Assembly: GCA_947629005.1 (NCBI GenBank)
Contig: CANRCD010000005.1
Coordinates: forward strand, 38,574-102,573
Reading direction: 5' to 3'
DNA from: an uncultured Clostridia bacterium
GTDB lineage: Bacteria > Bacillota > Clostridia > UMGS1883
Length of the DNA stretch: 64,000 bases
Positions 1 through 7,396 of this stretch are shown here, piece by piece (positions within the stretch are counted from its first letter, which is position 1; the number at the start of each line of letters is the position of its first letter). The translations under genes and the position numbers were made by a program. Below the pieces are notes generated by a model. It was not told where the DNA came from, searched no databases, and worked only from the letters and a program-made list of their open reading frames with translations.

Positions 1-323
1 CCTCCGCGGTTTATAACGATCTCATCAAGGGCTACGAGGATAACACCTTCCGTCCCGAGAACCAAATCACCCGCGCCGAGGTAATGACCGTAATTTGGAG
101 GGCGCTGAACAATAATAAGGCTCTCACGGCGACGGCAGCGCAGACGCCCTACGCCGACGACGGGGCCATCCCCGCCTATGCCCGCGACTACGTTTACGCC
201 CTCGCGGCCAACGGCATTGTTAAGGCGGCCGACAATATGATTAAGGCCGAAGCTCCCGCTACCCGCGAGCAGTGTGCCGTCATGCTTTATAACGCTCTTG
301 TGAAGCTTGGCAAAATAAAGTAA
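1..323 (+). CDS. C-terminal end of an SLH-domain surface protein (5' truncated)
   Basis: The reading frame is open from the first full codon at position 3 and ends at TAA 321-323, so the N-terminus lies outside the window. The visible part encodes most of two S-layer homology motifs: one with YNDLIKGYEDNTFRPENQIT followed by RAEVMTVIWR, and one with YVYALAANGIVKAADN followed by ATREQCAVMLYNAL. SLH domains bind pyruvylated secondary cell-wall polymers and anchor exported proteins. The protein ends shortly after the last motif, so the anchor is C-terminal. A second SLH gene follows in the same direction. The function of the missing N-terminal part cannot be judged. Confidence 0.85.
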   Translation, partial: SAVYNDLIKGYEDNTFRPENQITRAEVMTVIWRALNNNKALTATAAQTPYADDGAIPAYARDYVYALAANGIVKAADNMIKAEAPATREQCAVMLYNALVKLGKIK

Positions 324-430
324 AAGCAGAAAGAGGCCGTAAAAAAATACGTGCAGACCGTTCAAGGGCTGAATGTGTTATGTTAATGCGACCAAGAAGT
401 ATCATTTTGTGAGAATAAAATGATGAATTG

Positions 431-468
431 ACGAAGAACATCCGCTTTAAAGAGCGGATGTTCTTCGT
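431..468. terminator. Perfect 16-bp hairpin, copy 1 of a gene-end hairpin family
   Basis: Arms 431-446 and 453-468 are exact reverse complements around a 6-nt loop, followed by a short T run. It lies about 100 bp after the upstream SLH gene and is a plausible terminator. The core ATCCGCT/AGCGGAT and the outer arm ACGAAGAA recur in the hairpin at 25307-25346; the core alone recurs at 2803, 8298 and 15251. Confidence 0.7.
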
Positions 469-566
469 TTTAAGCCCTTGAACCACGAACGAAAATCACC
501 CTCGGCGTACCTGTGTACCGCTTGCTCGGCGGCAGGCGTTAGTCTGTTTTCCGCCGCTTTGCGGCG
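431..566 (+). repeat. Intergenic repeat, copy A (inverted relative to copy B at 2729-2841)
   Basis: The unit is a hairpin (431-468), then a 28-nt block at 477-504 that matches the reverse complement of 2767-2794 at 26 of 28 positions, then a block at 532-566 (GCAGGCGTT, CTGTTTT, CCGCCGC, TTGCGGCG) shared with the reverse complement of 2729-2764. Copy A has about 25 extra nt between the last two blocks. No protein is encoded. The rest of the gene-free stretch 324-769 holds GC-rich low-complexity sequence and the promoter of the next gene. Confidence 0.75.
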
Positions 567-686
567 CCGCCTGCGCGAGTTTGATTTTCGTCCGTTCTGA
601 CGCGATTTTTTTTGCGCGCGTCAGGCTACACAGCAAAAAGGTTCGCACCCATAAAATAAATTAATACATTTTTATTGATTTTTTTA

Positions 687-715
687 TTGTATTTTTTTTC
701 ACACTGTGCTATAAT
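687..715 (+). promoter_or_regulatory. Sigma-A promoter of the SLH gene
   Basis: -35 TTGTAT (687-692), 17-nt spacer, -10 TATAAT (710-715), with an extended -10 TGTGC just before it. A transcript from about 722 would have a leader of roughly 48 nt before the ATG at 770. Confidence 0.75.
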
Positions 716-769
716 GTATATATCATGATAAAATGTCTGATTTTTTCGGATAAAAAGGGAGGAATACAC

Positions 770-2686
770 ATGACCAAAAAAATTCTGTCCATAGCCTTGG
801 CGCTGTGCATTGCGGCCTCAATGGGCCTGACGGCGCTGGCCGAAAGCAGCTTTTCCGACGTTATCAGTCCGGATTACGACTGGGCCGCCGACGAGATTGA
901 GGAAATGACTACTCTCGGTATAATCAAAGGTTACACCGACGGCACCTTCCGTCCGGCGATAACTATAAGGAAAATTGAGGCGCTTTTGCTGCTTTCAAGG
1001 GCCGCCGGCTATTCCAATGCCGACTATGAGCCCTTCGCGCACTATGCCATTTCGCTCTATACACCGGTTCTTGAAAAGTATGACCTCGGCTCGACATATA
1101 ACCTTTATAAGGACGAGGTCGCCTTTCTGCTTTACAAGGGAGTACTCTCCGTGGACGAGCTTGACAATTGGCTCAGCGGCGCGGGCTCCGCTCTCAAGAG
1201 GTACGAGGCCGCAGTGCTGCTGACCAAGCTTATGGGCGCGGAGGAAGCGGTGAAGGACAACTCGTCCGTGCTGCTCAGCTACAGCGACACACCGAAGATT
1301 CCTTCCGACGCGCTGCCTTATGTTGAGTATGTGACGGCTCAGGGGCTTATGAAGGGCCTTGAAAATAACGAGTTTGGCCCCAATGACAACGTCACCCGCG
1401 TTCAGATAACCATTCTGCTTCACAGGATACTTGACGCTCTCGACCAGACTACCAAAACCGGCGTGGTAACCGCAGTTGACCTCGCGGCCGCCGGCGGCCC
1501 TGCCGTTACGGTATACGACGAGGGGACCAAGACCTCCGCTACATACACGCTTGCCGGCGGCGTGACCGTTATTAAGGACGGCGTAAGGAGCGCTGCCGCC
1601 AATATTGTGAACGGCAGCGAAGCTATAGCCGTGTTCAGCGGCGATAAGCTCACCGGCTTTGAGGCGCTTTCACCCAATTCCTCGAACACGGGCGCGAATT
1701 CCAACACTAACACCAACACCAATACCAATACCAACACCAACACTAATACTACTCCGGAGGACGAGGAGGTTTCCGGCAGACTGGCCGATTTGTCCTTCCG
1801 CACGGGCAGCACTTCCTTCGCCGTGGTTGAAGGCAAAAATTACCGCGAGATAGTTGTTTCCGACAATGCAGATACAAAGATTACCGTGGACGGCAAAAAA
1901 GCTGAGATAAAGGACCTTAAGAACGGATACAATGTTACGGTTTACATTGAGAAGGGCGTTGTTGACGAGATTGAGGCCAAGTCCGGCGAGCAGACCGTGT
2001 CCGGCACGGTTCGCTCTAAGAAGGATGACACTATCACCCTCCGCACAGACAGCAGTTCCAACGTGACGTACGATGTGGACGATGAAGTGACGGTAACCCG
2101 CAATTCCGCTAAATCCTCGTTTGAGGACGTGGCAGCGGGCGATAAGGCGACCGTTAAGCTGCTCGACGGCGTGGTTGTGGAAATTACCGCCACCAGCGCA
2201 AACTCCAGCATTACCGGCACTATAGTTTCTATAATTATAAGCTCCTCTCCCTCGCTTGAGGTTGAGGTTGACGGCAAAAAGCAGAGCTACGAGCTTTCGC
2301 CCAAGGCCAAGATAACCTCCGGCGGCAAAACGGCTGAGGTTTACGACCTCCGCGTCGGCGATAATGTTTCACTTGACCTTGAAAGCGGAGTTATAACCGC
2401 CGTCACCGCAACGGTTTCGCCCTCCACCTACCAGAAGAGCGGCACGGTTACGGGCATCAGCACGAGTAACAGCTATCTCACCCTCAGCATTGACGGCAAG
2501 AGCGAGCGCGTTTACGCGGCGACGAGGACCAGCGGTGCGGTTTCAGCCGCGGTGCTCAACAATTCTACCGGCAAGACTGTCAACTTCTCGGATATAAAGC
2601 GCGGCGACACGGTGACCGCTATCGGCTCTATCGACAGCGACGGCCACTTTACCGCTACGACCATTGTTGTAATGCCTGCGGAATAA
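770..2686 (+). CDS. Secreted SLH-domain protein with Asn-Thr linker and C-terminal beta-repeat region
   Basis: 638 aa. I chose ATG 770 because GGGAGG lies 7 nt upstream and the product then opens with a clear signal peptide (MTKKILSIALALCIAASMG, cleavage near ALA-ES); the in-frame ATG at 725 has no such site. Residues about 28-75, 110-155 and 168-220 are SLH-like (the middle one weak), so the wall anchor is N-terminal. A linker of eight Asn-Thr pairs begins near residue 312. The remaining ~300 residues are a Thr/Ser/Val-rich region with repeated short modules resembling VDGKKAEIKDLKNGYNVTV and VEVDGKKQSYELSPKAKITS, probably small beta domains; I do not recognise a named family or any catalytic motif. 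Likely a cell-surface structural or adhesive protein. Confidence 0.85.
   Translation: MTKKILSIALALCIAASMGLTALAESSFSDVISPDYDWAADEIEEMTTLGIIKGYTDGTFRPAITIRKIEALLLLSRAAGYSNADYEPFAHYAISLYTPVLEKYDLGSTYNLYKDEVAFLLYKGVLSVDELDNWLSGAGSALKRYEAAVLLTKLMGAEEAVKDNSSVLLSYSDTPKIPSDALPYVEYVTAQGLMKGLENNEFGPNDNVTRVQITILLHRILDALDQTTKTGVVTAVDLAAAGGPAVTVYDEGTKTSATYTLAGGVTVIKDGVRSAAANIVNGSEAIAVFSGDKLTGFEALSPNSSNTGANSNTNTNTNTNTNTNTNTTPEDEEVSGRLADLSFRTGSTSFAVVEGKNYREIVVSDNADTKITVDGKKAEIKDLKNGYNVTVYIEKGVVDEIEAKSGEQTVSGTVRSKKDDTITLRTDSSSNVTYDVDDEVTVTRNSAKSSFEDVAAGDKATVKLLDGVVVEITATSANSSITGTIVSIIISSSPSLEVEVDGKKQSYELSPKAKITSGGKTAEVYDLRVGDNVSLDLESGVITAVTATVSPSTYQKSGTVTGISTSNSYLTLSIDGKSERVYAATRTSGAVSAAVLNNSTGKTVNFSDIKRGDTVTAIGSIDSDGHFTATTIVVMPAE
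1703..1750 (+). repeat. Hexanucleotide repeat coding for (Asn-Thr)8
   Basis: Eight consecutive 6-nt units of the form AAY-ACY encode an Asn-Thr linker between the SLH anchor and the C-terminal region. Unit changes keep frame, so linker length could vary by slippage. Confidence 0.9.
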
Positions 2687-2728
2687 TTTAAGCTGCCGGG
2701 GAAAGCCTGTTCCGTATCATTACCGCTT

Positions 2729-2841
2729 CGCCGCAATGCGGCGGCAAAACAGGCGAACGCCTGCGACGAGGGTAATTTTCGTTTGTGGTTCAAGGGTATA
2801 AAATGAGAAAAATCCGCTCAATGGAGCGGATTTTTCTCATT
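2729..2841 (-). repeat. Intergenic repeat, copy B (inverted copy of 431-566)
   Basis: Read on the minus strand it has the same order as copy A: hairpin (2803-2840), a spacer of about 8 nt, the 28-nt block (2794-2767, 26/28 identical) and the GCAGGCGTT / CTGTTTT / CCGCCGC block (2764-2729). The two copies flank the SLH gene at 770-2686 in opposite orientation. Confidence 0.75.
2803..2840. terminator. Perfect 17-bp hairpin, copy 2 of the gene-end hairpin family
   Basis: Arms 2803-2819 and 2824-2840 are exact reverse complements around loop AATG, with the family core ATCCGCTC/GAGCGGAT. Placed after the SLH gene, the five T residues inside the right arm may act as the U-tract of an intrinsic terminator. 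Confidence 0.7.
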
Positions 2842-2949
2842 AATACATTGCTTTTTCGTTAACCTGTAATACTCAAGGCGGACTTAAATAAGTACGTTTG
2901 GCCCCTGAGCGTTCTGCGCGACTTTTTTACGGCCGTGTATACTTTTATG

Positions 2950-2977
2950 AAAAAGCAAAAGGCCGCCATGGCGGCAG
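2950..2977 (-). terminator. Intrinsic terminator of rpmE
   Basis: On the minus strand a GCCGCC/GGCGGC hairpin (2977-2961) is followed by CTTTTGCTTTTT, directly after the rpmE stop codon. Confidence 0.75.
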
Positions 2978-2983
2978 CCCTGC

Positions 2984-3190
2984 TTATTTGTTCCCAAGAT
3001 TGAACTTCTTTCTGAACTTCTCGACGCGTCCGCCCGTATCAACGAGCTTCTGCTTGCCGGTGTAGAAGGGGTGGCACTTGGAGCAGATTTCTACGTTTAT
3101 GTTCTGCTTGGTGGAGCCTGTTTCAATGACATTGCCGCAAGCGCACCGAATAACCGTCTGCTGGTACTTGGGATGGATGCCCTCTTTCAC
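2984..3190 (-). CDS. rpmE: 50S ribosomal protein L31 (zinc-binding type)
   Basis: 68 aa, the normal length for L31. It starts [10 protein letters not shown] and carries the four-cysteine zinc site C16, C18, C36 and C39 (RCACGN and [12 protein letters not shown]), which marks the zinc-containing form rather than the zinc-free paralogue induced on zinc starvation. L31 bridges the two ribosomal subunits. The gene stands alone between its own terminator and the 3' end of a regulator gene about 107 bp upstream. GAGGTG precedes the ATG. No second, cysteine-less L31 gene is in the window. Confidence 0.97.
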   Translation of the reverse strand: MKEGIHPKYQQTVIRCACGNVIETGSTKQNINVEICSKCHPFYTGKQKLVDTGGRVEKFRKKFNLGNK

Positions 3191-3296
3191 GAATGTTCAC
3201 CTCTTATCAATAGATTTAATCAGAGTGTTTATATTATAGCACAGCTTTCGCAAAATTGCAAGCCCTTTTTCAAAATATTTTGTTTTTTCTCATATT

Positions 3297-3845
3297 TTAA
3301 TATTCTACTTCCTCGGTTATCTTTTCAAGCACGCCTGCCACTGTGCCTATAACTCTCACGTCGGAGCGGAATTCATCCGCGCCGAAGCAGAGCTTTTCCC
3401 CTCCGCGGGAGAGGGTCGTTCTTCCACCGTCCGCTCCGTAAATGTAAAGCAGGGGCTCGCCGCCGCGCACCGAGGCCAGTATTACGCTTTCGCAGGCAAG
3501 CGGGACGTTCTGGTGAATCACAACATAGCAGCCGGCGAATATGTGTCGCTCGGCGAGGGCGTCATCCTGAACCTCAATGCCGAAGCTGAGCGGCCTTCGC
3601 AGGCGGCTGTCAAGCTGAGCGGTGTTAAGCTCGCCCGACACGGTTCTGCTTACAATCGGCGGGTCGTTCTCCGGCAAAACGGAAAAGCGGGAGAAAAGCT
3701 TTTGCACCACAGTTGGTTGGGGCTTGGCGTAACCCGTTATCAAATTTTCAAACATCACCTCGCCCATGCCCAAAGCGGCGCATATATCGCCGTTGTCCAC
3801 ACCGAGGTTGAGCTTTATCCATTCCACGGCCTCCGCAAAATCCAT
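3297..3845 (-). CDS. LexA/CI-like regulator with a degenerate S24 domain
   Basis: 182 aa. The N-terminal ~50 residues look like a helix-turn-helix (AVEWIKLNLGVDNGDICAAL, ending GYAKPQPTVVQKLFSRF). The C-terminal half has the shape of an S24/LexA-type domain: VQDDALAERHIFAGCYVVI aligns with the usual V-x-GDSM-x-P-x-I-x-x-GD block, and RVIGTVAGVLEKI matches the usual last strand. The catalytic serine position is DDAL rather than GDSM and no lysine appears at the partner position, so self-cleavage is unlikely; it may instead dimerise or sense a ligand. The ATG at 3845 sits in a TGATG junction with the upstream glycosidase stop, implying translational coupling. Target genes are unknown. Confidence 0.65.
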   Translation of the reverse strand: MDFAEAVEWIKLNLGVDNGDICAALGMGEVMFENLITGYAKPQPTVVQKLFSRFSVLPENDPPIVSRTVSGELNTAQLDSRLRRPLSFGIEVQDDALAERHIFAGCYVVIHQNVPLACESVILASVRGGEPLLYIYGADGGRTTLSRGGEKLCFGADEFRSDVRVIGTVAGVLEKITEEVEY

Positions 3846-4762
3846 CACTTGTCACCATAAGCCGCAAGCAAGCGGTCGTATTCCTCCGCCGTGATGGGAA
3901 TTACTCCTCCGTGACGGAGCTTAAGGTCGGAATTGAATTCGTGGCGAAGCTTGGTGAAGCCGCCGGTCGAAAGGTCGGCGCAGGTGTAGGCGCAGTAGCC
4001 GAGGCCTTTGGCGTATCGGTCAACAATCAGGCACCACTTGCCGTTTTTTAGGCGGAAGCACTCCGGACCCTCCACGCCGCGGGTGTGGTCGATGGTGGTC
4101 TCTATGCGCCGGAACTCTCCCAGCAGGGTTTCGCCGCGCTCCACGGTTATCACCTTAAAGGTCTCGTCTTTGCTGAAGCGGTAATAGCAGCCGGCCTCAC
4201 TGTCGCGGACAATGGTGGTGTCTATAACGTCGCTGGGACGCTCGATGTAAAGCTCCGCGGGTGTGAAGCTGCGGAAATCACGGGTTTTGCTGTAATACAT
4301 ACGGCACTTTCTGCGCCCGTCCTTGAGTGAGCGCGAGGCCCAGAACACCATGTAATCATCCTGCTCCTCATCGTAGATGACTTCCGGCGCCCAAGCGCAG
4401 CCGGCATCCTCGGGTGCGATGGTGCACATACGCACATCCGTCCAGTTCACAAGATCGCTGCTTTCCCACACGAGAATACTCCTGCTGCCGTTGATGGTGG
4501 CCATTTTCCAGCCGTCGCGGCGCAGATGTACGTTGAGGTCGGTGCCGACAATATAGAACTTGTCATTTTGGGGGGAACGCACAATAAACGGGTCGCGCAC
4601 GCCGCGCTCGCCCACATTTGAGGTGAGCACAGGCTGCTTGGCGTTCAGCGTCTGCCAAGTGTAGCCGTCGCGGCTAACAGAAAAATAGACCTGCTCGCTT
4701 AGGGGCGTGTTATGCTTTTTGTCGATGAAGTGTACGAATAAGTACGCGTCCGTATTCAACAC
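3845..4762 (-). CDS. GH43-like glycoside hydrolase, cytoplasmic
   Basis: 305 aa if started at GTG 4762, which has GAGGTG six nt upstream. The frame is open up to a TTG at 4843, but that codon is the -35 hexamer of a good promoter, so the longer form cannot be made. The fold resembles five-bladed GH43 enzymes acting on arabinose- or xylose-containing glycans: RDPFIV near the N-terminus (putative base Asp), CAWAPEVIYDEEQDDYMVFW in the middle, and GVEGPECF (putative acid Glu) in the third quarter. No signal peptide is visible with the shorter start, so it probably acts inside the cell. It is the first gene of a two-gene unit with the LexA-like regulator. The substrate cannot be read from sequence. 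Confidence 0.75.
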   Translation of the reverse strand: MLNTDAYLFVHFIDKKHNTPLSEQVYFSVSRDGYTWQTLNAKQPVLTSNVGERGVRDPFIVRSPQNDKFYIVGTDLNVHLRRDGWKMATINGSRSILVWESSDLVNWTDVRMCTIAPEDAGCAWAPEVIYDEEQDDYMVFWASRSLKDGRRKCRMYYSKTRDFRSFTPAELYIERPSDVIDTTIVRDSEAGCYYRFSKDETFKVITVERGETLLGEFRRIETTIDHTRGVEGPECFRLKNGKWCLIVDRYAKGLGYCAYTCADLSTGGFTKLRHEFNSDLKLRHGGVIPITAEEYDRLLAAYGDK

Positions 4763-4814
4763 GGGAAACACCTCGGAACTGTTAAAAAACAATGATGAAA
4801 CAAAAGTCAAAAGT

Positions 4815-4843
4815 ATCATAGCACAGTTAATTCTGGAAGTCAA
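4815..4843 (-). promoter_or_regulatory. Sigma-A promoter of the GH43/regulator operon
   Basis: Minus strand: -35 TTGACT (4843-4838), 17-nt spacer, -10 TATGAT (4820-4815) with TGTGC before it. It fixes the start of the downstream gene to the GTG at 4762. Confidence 0.85.
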
Positions 4844-4867
4844 GCGATAAATTCAAAAAGAAAAAAA

Positions 4868-4901
4868 ACGGCATACTTCATAAAAAAGTATGCCGTTTTT
4901 C
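4868..4901 (-). terminator. Intrinsic terminator of the EF-G-like gene
   Basis: 11-bp stem (4868-4878 with 4886-4896) flanked by A runs on the left and T residues on the right; on the minus strand the stem is followed by eight T residues. Usable in both directions, but the long U-tract suits the minus-strand EF-G-like gene. Confidence 0.85.
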
Positions 4902-4936
4902 AGTCTGTTTTGTGAATTATTCTGAGCTTTTTCCCG

Positions 4937-7012
4937 TTATTTTCTGGCCTCGATTATCTTCTGAGCTATGTTTGCGGGGGCCTCCTCGTAGCGTATGAAC
5001 TCGAACGAGAAGCTGCCGCGGCCCTGAGTCATGGAGCGCAGATCGGAGGAGTAGCGGCTCATCTCTCCAAGCGGAACCTCGGCCGTAACCTTGCCCTTGC
5101 CGCCGCCTATGGGGGACATATCGAGTATCCTGCCGCGGCGCTTGTTTATGTCGCCGGTAACGTCGCCCATCTGGCCCTCGGGCACGGTCACCTCGAGGCG
5201 GCCTACGGGCTCGAGCAGCACCGGCGCGGCTTGGGGAAGGCCGTCCTTATAGGCGATGGAGGCCGCCATCTTGAATGCCATTTCGCTGGAATCCACAGGG
5301 TGGTAGCTGCCGTCCACCAGCACAGCCTTAAGCCCTACGACAGGGTAGCCTGCCAGCGGGCCGCGGGCTATGCACTCACGCAGGCCCTTTTCAACGGCGG
5401 GGAAGTAGTTCTTTGGCACCGCGCCGCCGAACACGTTCTCCTCAAAGATGAGGTCGTCGCCGTCGTGGGGCGAGAACTCTATCCAAACGTCGCCGAACTG
5501 GCCGTGGCCGCCGCTCTGCTTCTTGTGTCGGCCCTGAACCTTGACGGACTTGCGTATGGTCTCGCGGTAGGGAATGGTGGGGGGCTGAAGATTCACGCCC
5601 ACGCCGAACTTGCTTTGCAGCTTGGAGCATATAACCTCAAGATGCAGGTCGCCAAGGCCGCTGATAACGGTCTCCTTGGTTTCGTTGTTTACCTCAACCG
5701 AGAAGGTGGGATCCTCCTCGTTCAGGCGGGAAAGGCCGGAATTTATCTTTTCTTCGTCGCCCTTGCTCTTAGGTACAATGGCCATTGAAAGATTGGGCTT
5801 GGGCAGGGTGATTCCGGTGAGCGATATGACGGGAGCGGAGGGCGAGCAAAGAGCGTCGCCGGTCTGAGTCTGAGCCAGCTTCGTCACGGCTCCGATGTCT
5901 CCGGCGCGAAGCTCGGTGACCTCTATCTGCTTTTTGCCGCGCAGCATATAGAGCTTGCCTATTCTTTCGCTTACGCCTTTGTTGGGGTTGAAAACGGTGC
6001 TGTCGGGGCGGATAACTCCGCTGTAAACGCGGAATATGGACATCTTGCCGACATACGGGTCGGCCACTGTCTTAAACACGAGCGCGGCCAGCGGGTCGGT
6101 ATTACTGCCGGTCAGCTCCACGGGCTCGCCGTCCTTTTCGGCAAGCTCCGGCGGGCACTGGATGGGTGTGGGCAAATACTTGAGCATAGCGTCCATAAGG
6201 GAACGCACGGCGAAGGTAGTTCCTGTGGAGAAGCCTCCGTAAACGGGGGCCACTACGCCGGCGCGCACAGCCTCCTTAAGCACGGAGCGCATCTCCTCAT
6301 CGGTGATGACGCCGCCCTCGAGGTATCGTTCGAGCATTTCCTCGCTGCTTTCGGCCACGGCCTCGAGCAGAAATTCGTGGTACTCGTTATATATATCGGC
6401 CATATCGTCCGGAATAGGAATCTCGGTCTCAATGTCGTTATTTATAGTGTAGGCCCTGCCGCTGACAACATTTACATAGCCCTTTATCTTTTTGCCGTCC
6501 TTAATGGGAATGCGGAAGGGGGCCACGCTCTTGCCGAATTTTTCCTTAAGCTGGGCTACGACCGAGGCGAAGTCGGCGTATTCGTCGTCCATATTGCTGA
6601 CGAAGAACATCTTGGCCATACCCTTGCCGGTGGCCAACTCATAAGCCTGCTCGGTGCCGACCTGAACGCCGCTCTTGGCGTTCACCACAATGAGCGCGCT
6701 GCCGCACACGCGGACGCCGCATATAGCGTCGCCCACAAAGTCAAAGTAGCCGGGCGTATCTATAAGATTCACTTTTGTCAGGCCTATTTTCTCGGTTTTC
6801 CACTCGTAGGGCTCAACCGTTAGGTTTATTGAGATTTGGCGCTTGATTTCCTCGGGATCGTAGTCGGAAACCGTCGTTCCGTCCGACACCTTGCCAAAGC
6901 GGTCGCTTACGCCCGCCTTGCTGAGTATTGCCTCTACAAGGCTTGTCTTACCGCTGCCTCCGTGACCCATAACGCAGATGTTTCTTATGTTTTCCGCGCT
7001 GAATATGTTCAT
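4937..7012 (-). CDS. EF-G-like translational GTPase (EF-G2 type) with altered G motifs
   Basis: 691 aa, the length of elongation factor G, with all five EF-G domains recognisable (C-terminal RRGRILDMSPIGGGKGKVTA and MSRYSSDLRSMTQGRGSFSF). The G domain departs from canonical EF-G: G1 is GHGGSGKTS (16-24) instead of AHIDAGKTT, G3 is DTPGY (85-89) with Tyr in place of the catalytic His, and G4 is SNMD (139-142) where NKxD is expected. The first two are typical of the EF-G2/EF-G-like subfamily; the G4 change is more unusual. A strong AAAGGAGG site precedes the ATG and the gene is monocistronic with its own terminator. It is probably not the main elongation factor, as no rpsL/rpsG/tuf neighbours are present. 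Confidence 0.9.
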   Translation of the reverse strand: MNIFSAENIRNICVMGHGGSGKTSLVEAILSKAGVSDRFGKVSDGTTVSDYDPEEIKRQISINLTVEPYEWKTEKIGLTKVNLIDTPGYFDFVGDAICGVRVCGSALIVVNAKSGVQVGTEQAYELATGKGMAKMFFVSNMDDEYADFASVVAQLKEKFGKSVAPFRIPIKDGKKIKGYVNVVSGRAYTINNDIETEIPIPDDMADIYNEYHEFLLEAVAESSEEMLERYLEGGVITDEEMRSVLKEAVRAGVVAPVYGGFSTGTTFAVRSLMDAMLKYLPTPIQCPPELAEKDGEPVELTGSNTDPLAALVFKTVADPYVGKMSIFRVYSGVIRPDSTVFNPNKGVSERIGKLYMLRGKKQIEVTELRAGDIGAVTKLAQTQTGDALCSPSAPVISLTGITLPKPNLSMAIVPKSKGDEEKINSGLSRLNEEDPTFSVEVNNETKETVISGLGDLHLEVICSKLQSKFGVGVNLQPPTIPYRETIRKSVKVQGRHKKQSGGHGQFGDVWIEFSPHDGDDLIFEENVFGGAVPKNYFPAVEKGLRECIARGPLAGYPVVGLKAVLVDGSYHPVDSSEMAFKMAASIAYKDGLPQAAPVLLEPVGRLEVTVPEGQMGDVTGDINKRRGRILDMSPIGGGKGKVTAEVPLGEMSRYSSDLRSMTQGRGSFSFEFIRYEEAPANIAQKIIEARK

Positions 7013-7178
7013 TTTCCTTTTCCTCCTTTATAGTGGCAAAGCCTATATATAAAATATTATACTATAAAATTCCAACAAATACACCCCTAAACTTTCACAA
7101 TTATTTGTGCAATTTGTATGCAAGTTGAACAAAAAGCTTGCTTCGGCTAAAAAGTTGGGGCAAAAACCGCTCCCACTC

Positions 7179-7207
7179 TTGACTTTCGGCTTCGGCTGTG
7201 ATATAAT
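7179..7207 (+). promoter_or_regulatory. Promoter of tRNA-Arg
   Basis: -35 TTGACT (7179-7184), 17-nt spacer, -10 TATAAT (7202-7207) preceded by TGTGA. The tRNA begins 11 nt after the -10. Confidence 0.9.
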
Positions 7208-7217
7208 TTACCAATAA

Positions 7218-7294
7218 GCATCCGTAGCTCAGCTGGATAGAGCGTCAGACTCCGACTCTGAAGGCCGTGTGTTCGAATCACATCGGATGCACCA
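7218..7294 (+). tRNA. tRNA-Arg (anticodon CCG)
   Basis: 77 nt including an encoded CCA. Acceptor GCATCCG pairs with CGGATGC; D arm TAGCTCAGCTGGATAGAGC; anticodon stem TCAGA/TCTGA around loop CTCCGAC, giving anticodon CCG; T loop TTCGAAT. It would read CGG. It is followed by GAGCG/CGCTC and a T-rich run (7299-7329) that may end the transcript. Confidence 0.96.
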
Positions 7295-7396
7295 GTCGGA
7301 GCGGGCCCTATTACGCTCGCTCTGATTTTTTGCAAAAAATCGAAGGGCCGCGTTCGTTTCGTACAACGCCGCCACAGTATGAAAGGAGCCACTCCC

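Noticed and set aside
3845..4843. Longer start (TTG 4843) for the GH43-like gene
   Set aside because: The codon is part of the -35 hexamer of the gene's own promoter; GTG 4762 has a good ribosome site.
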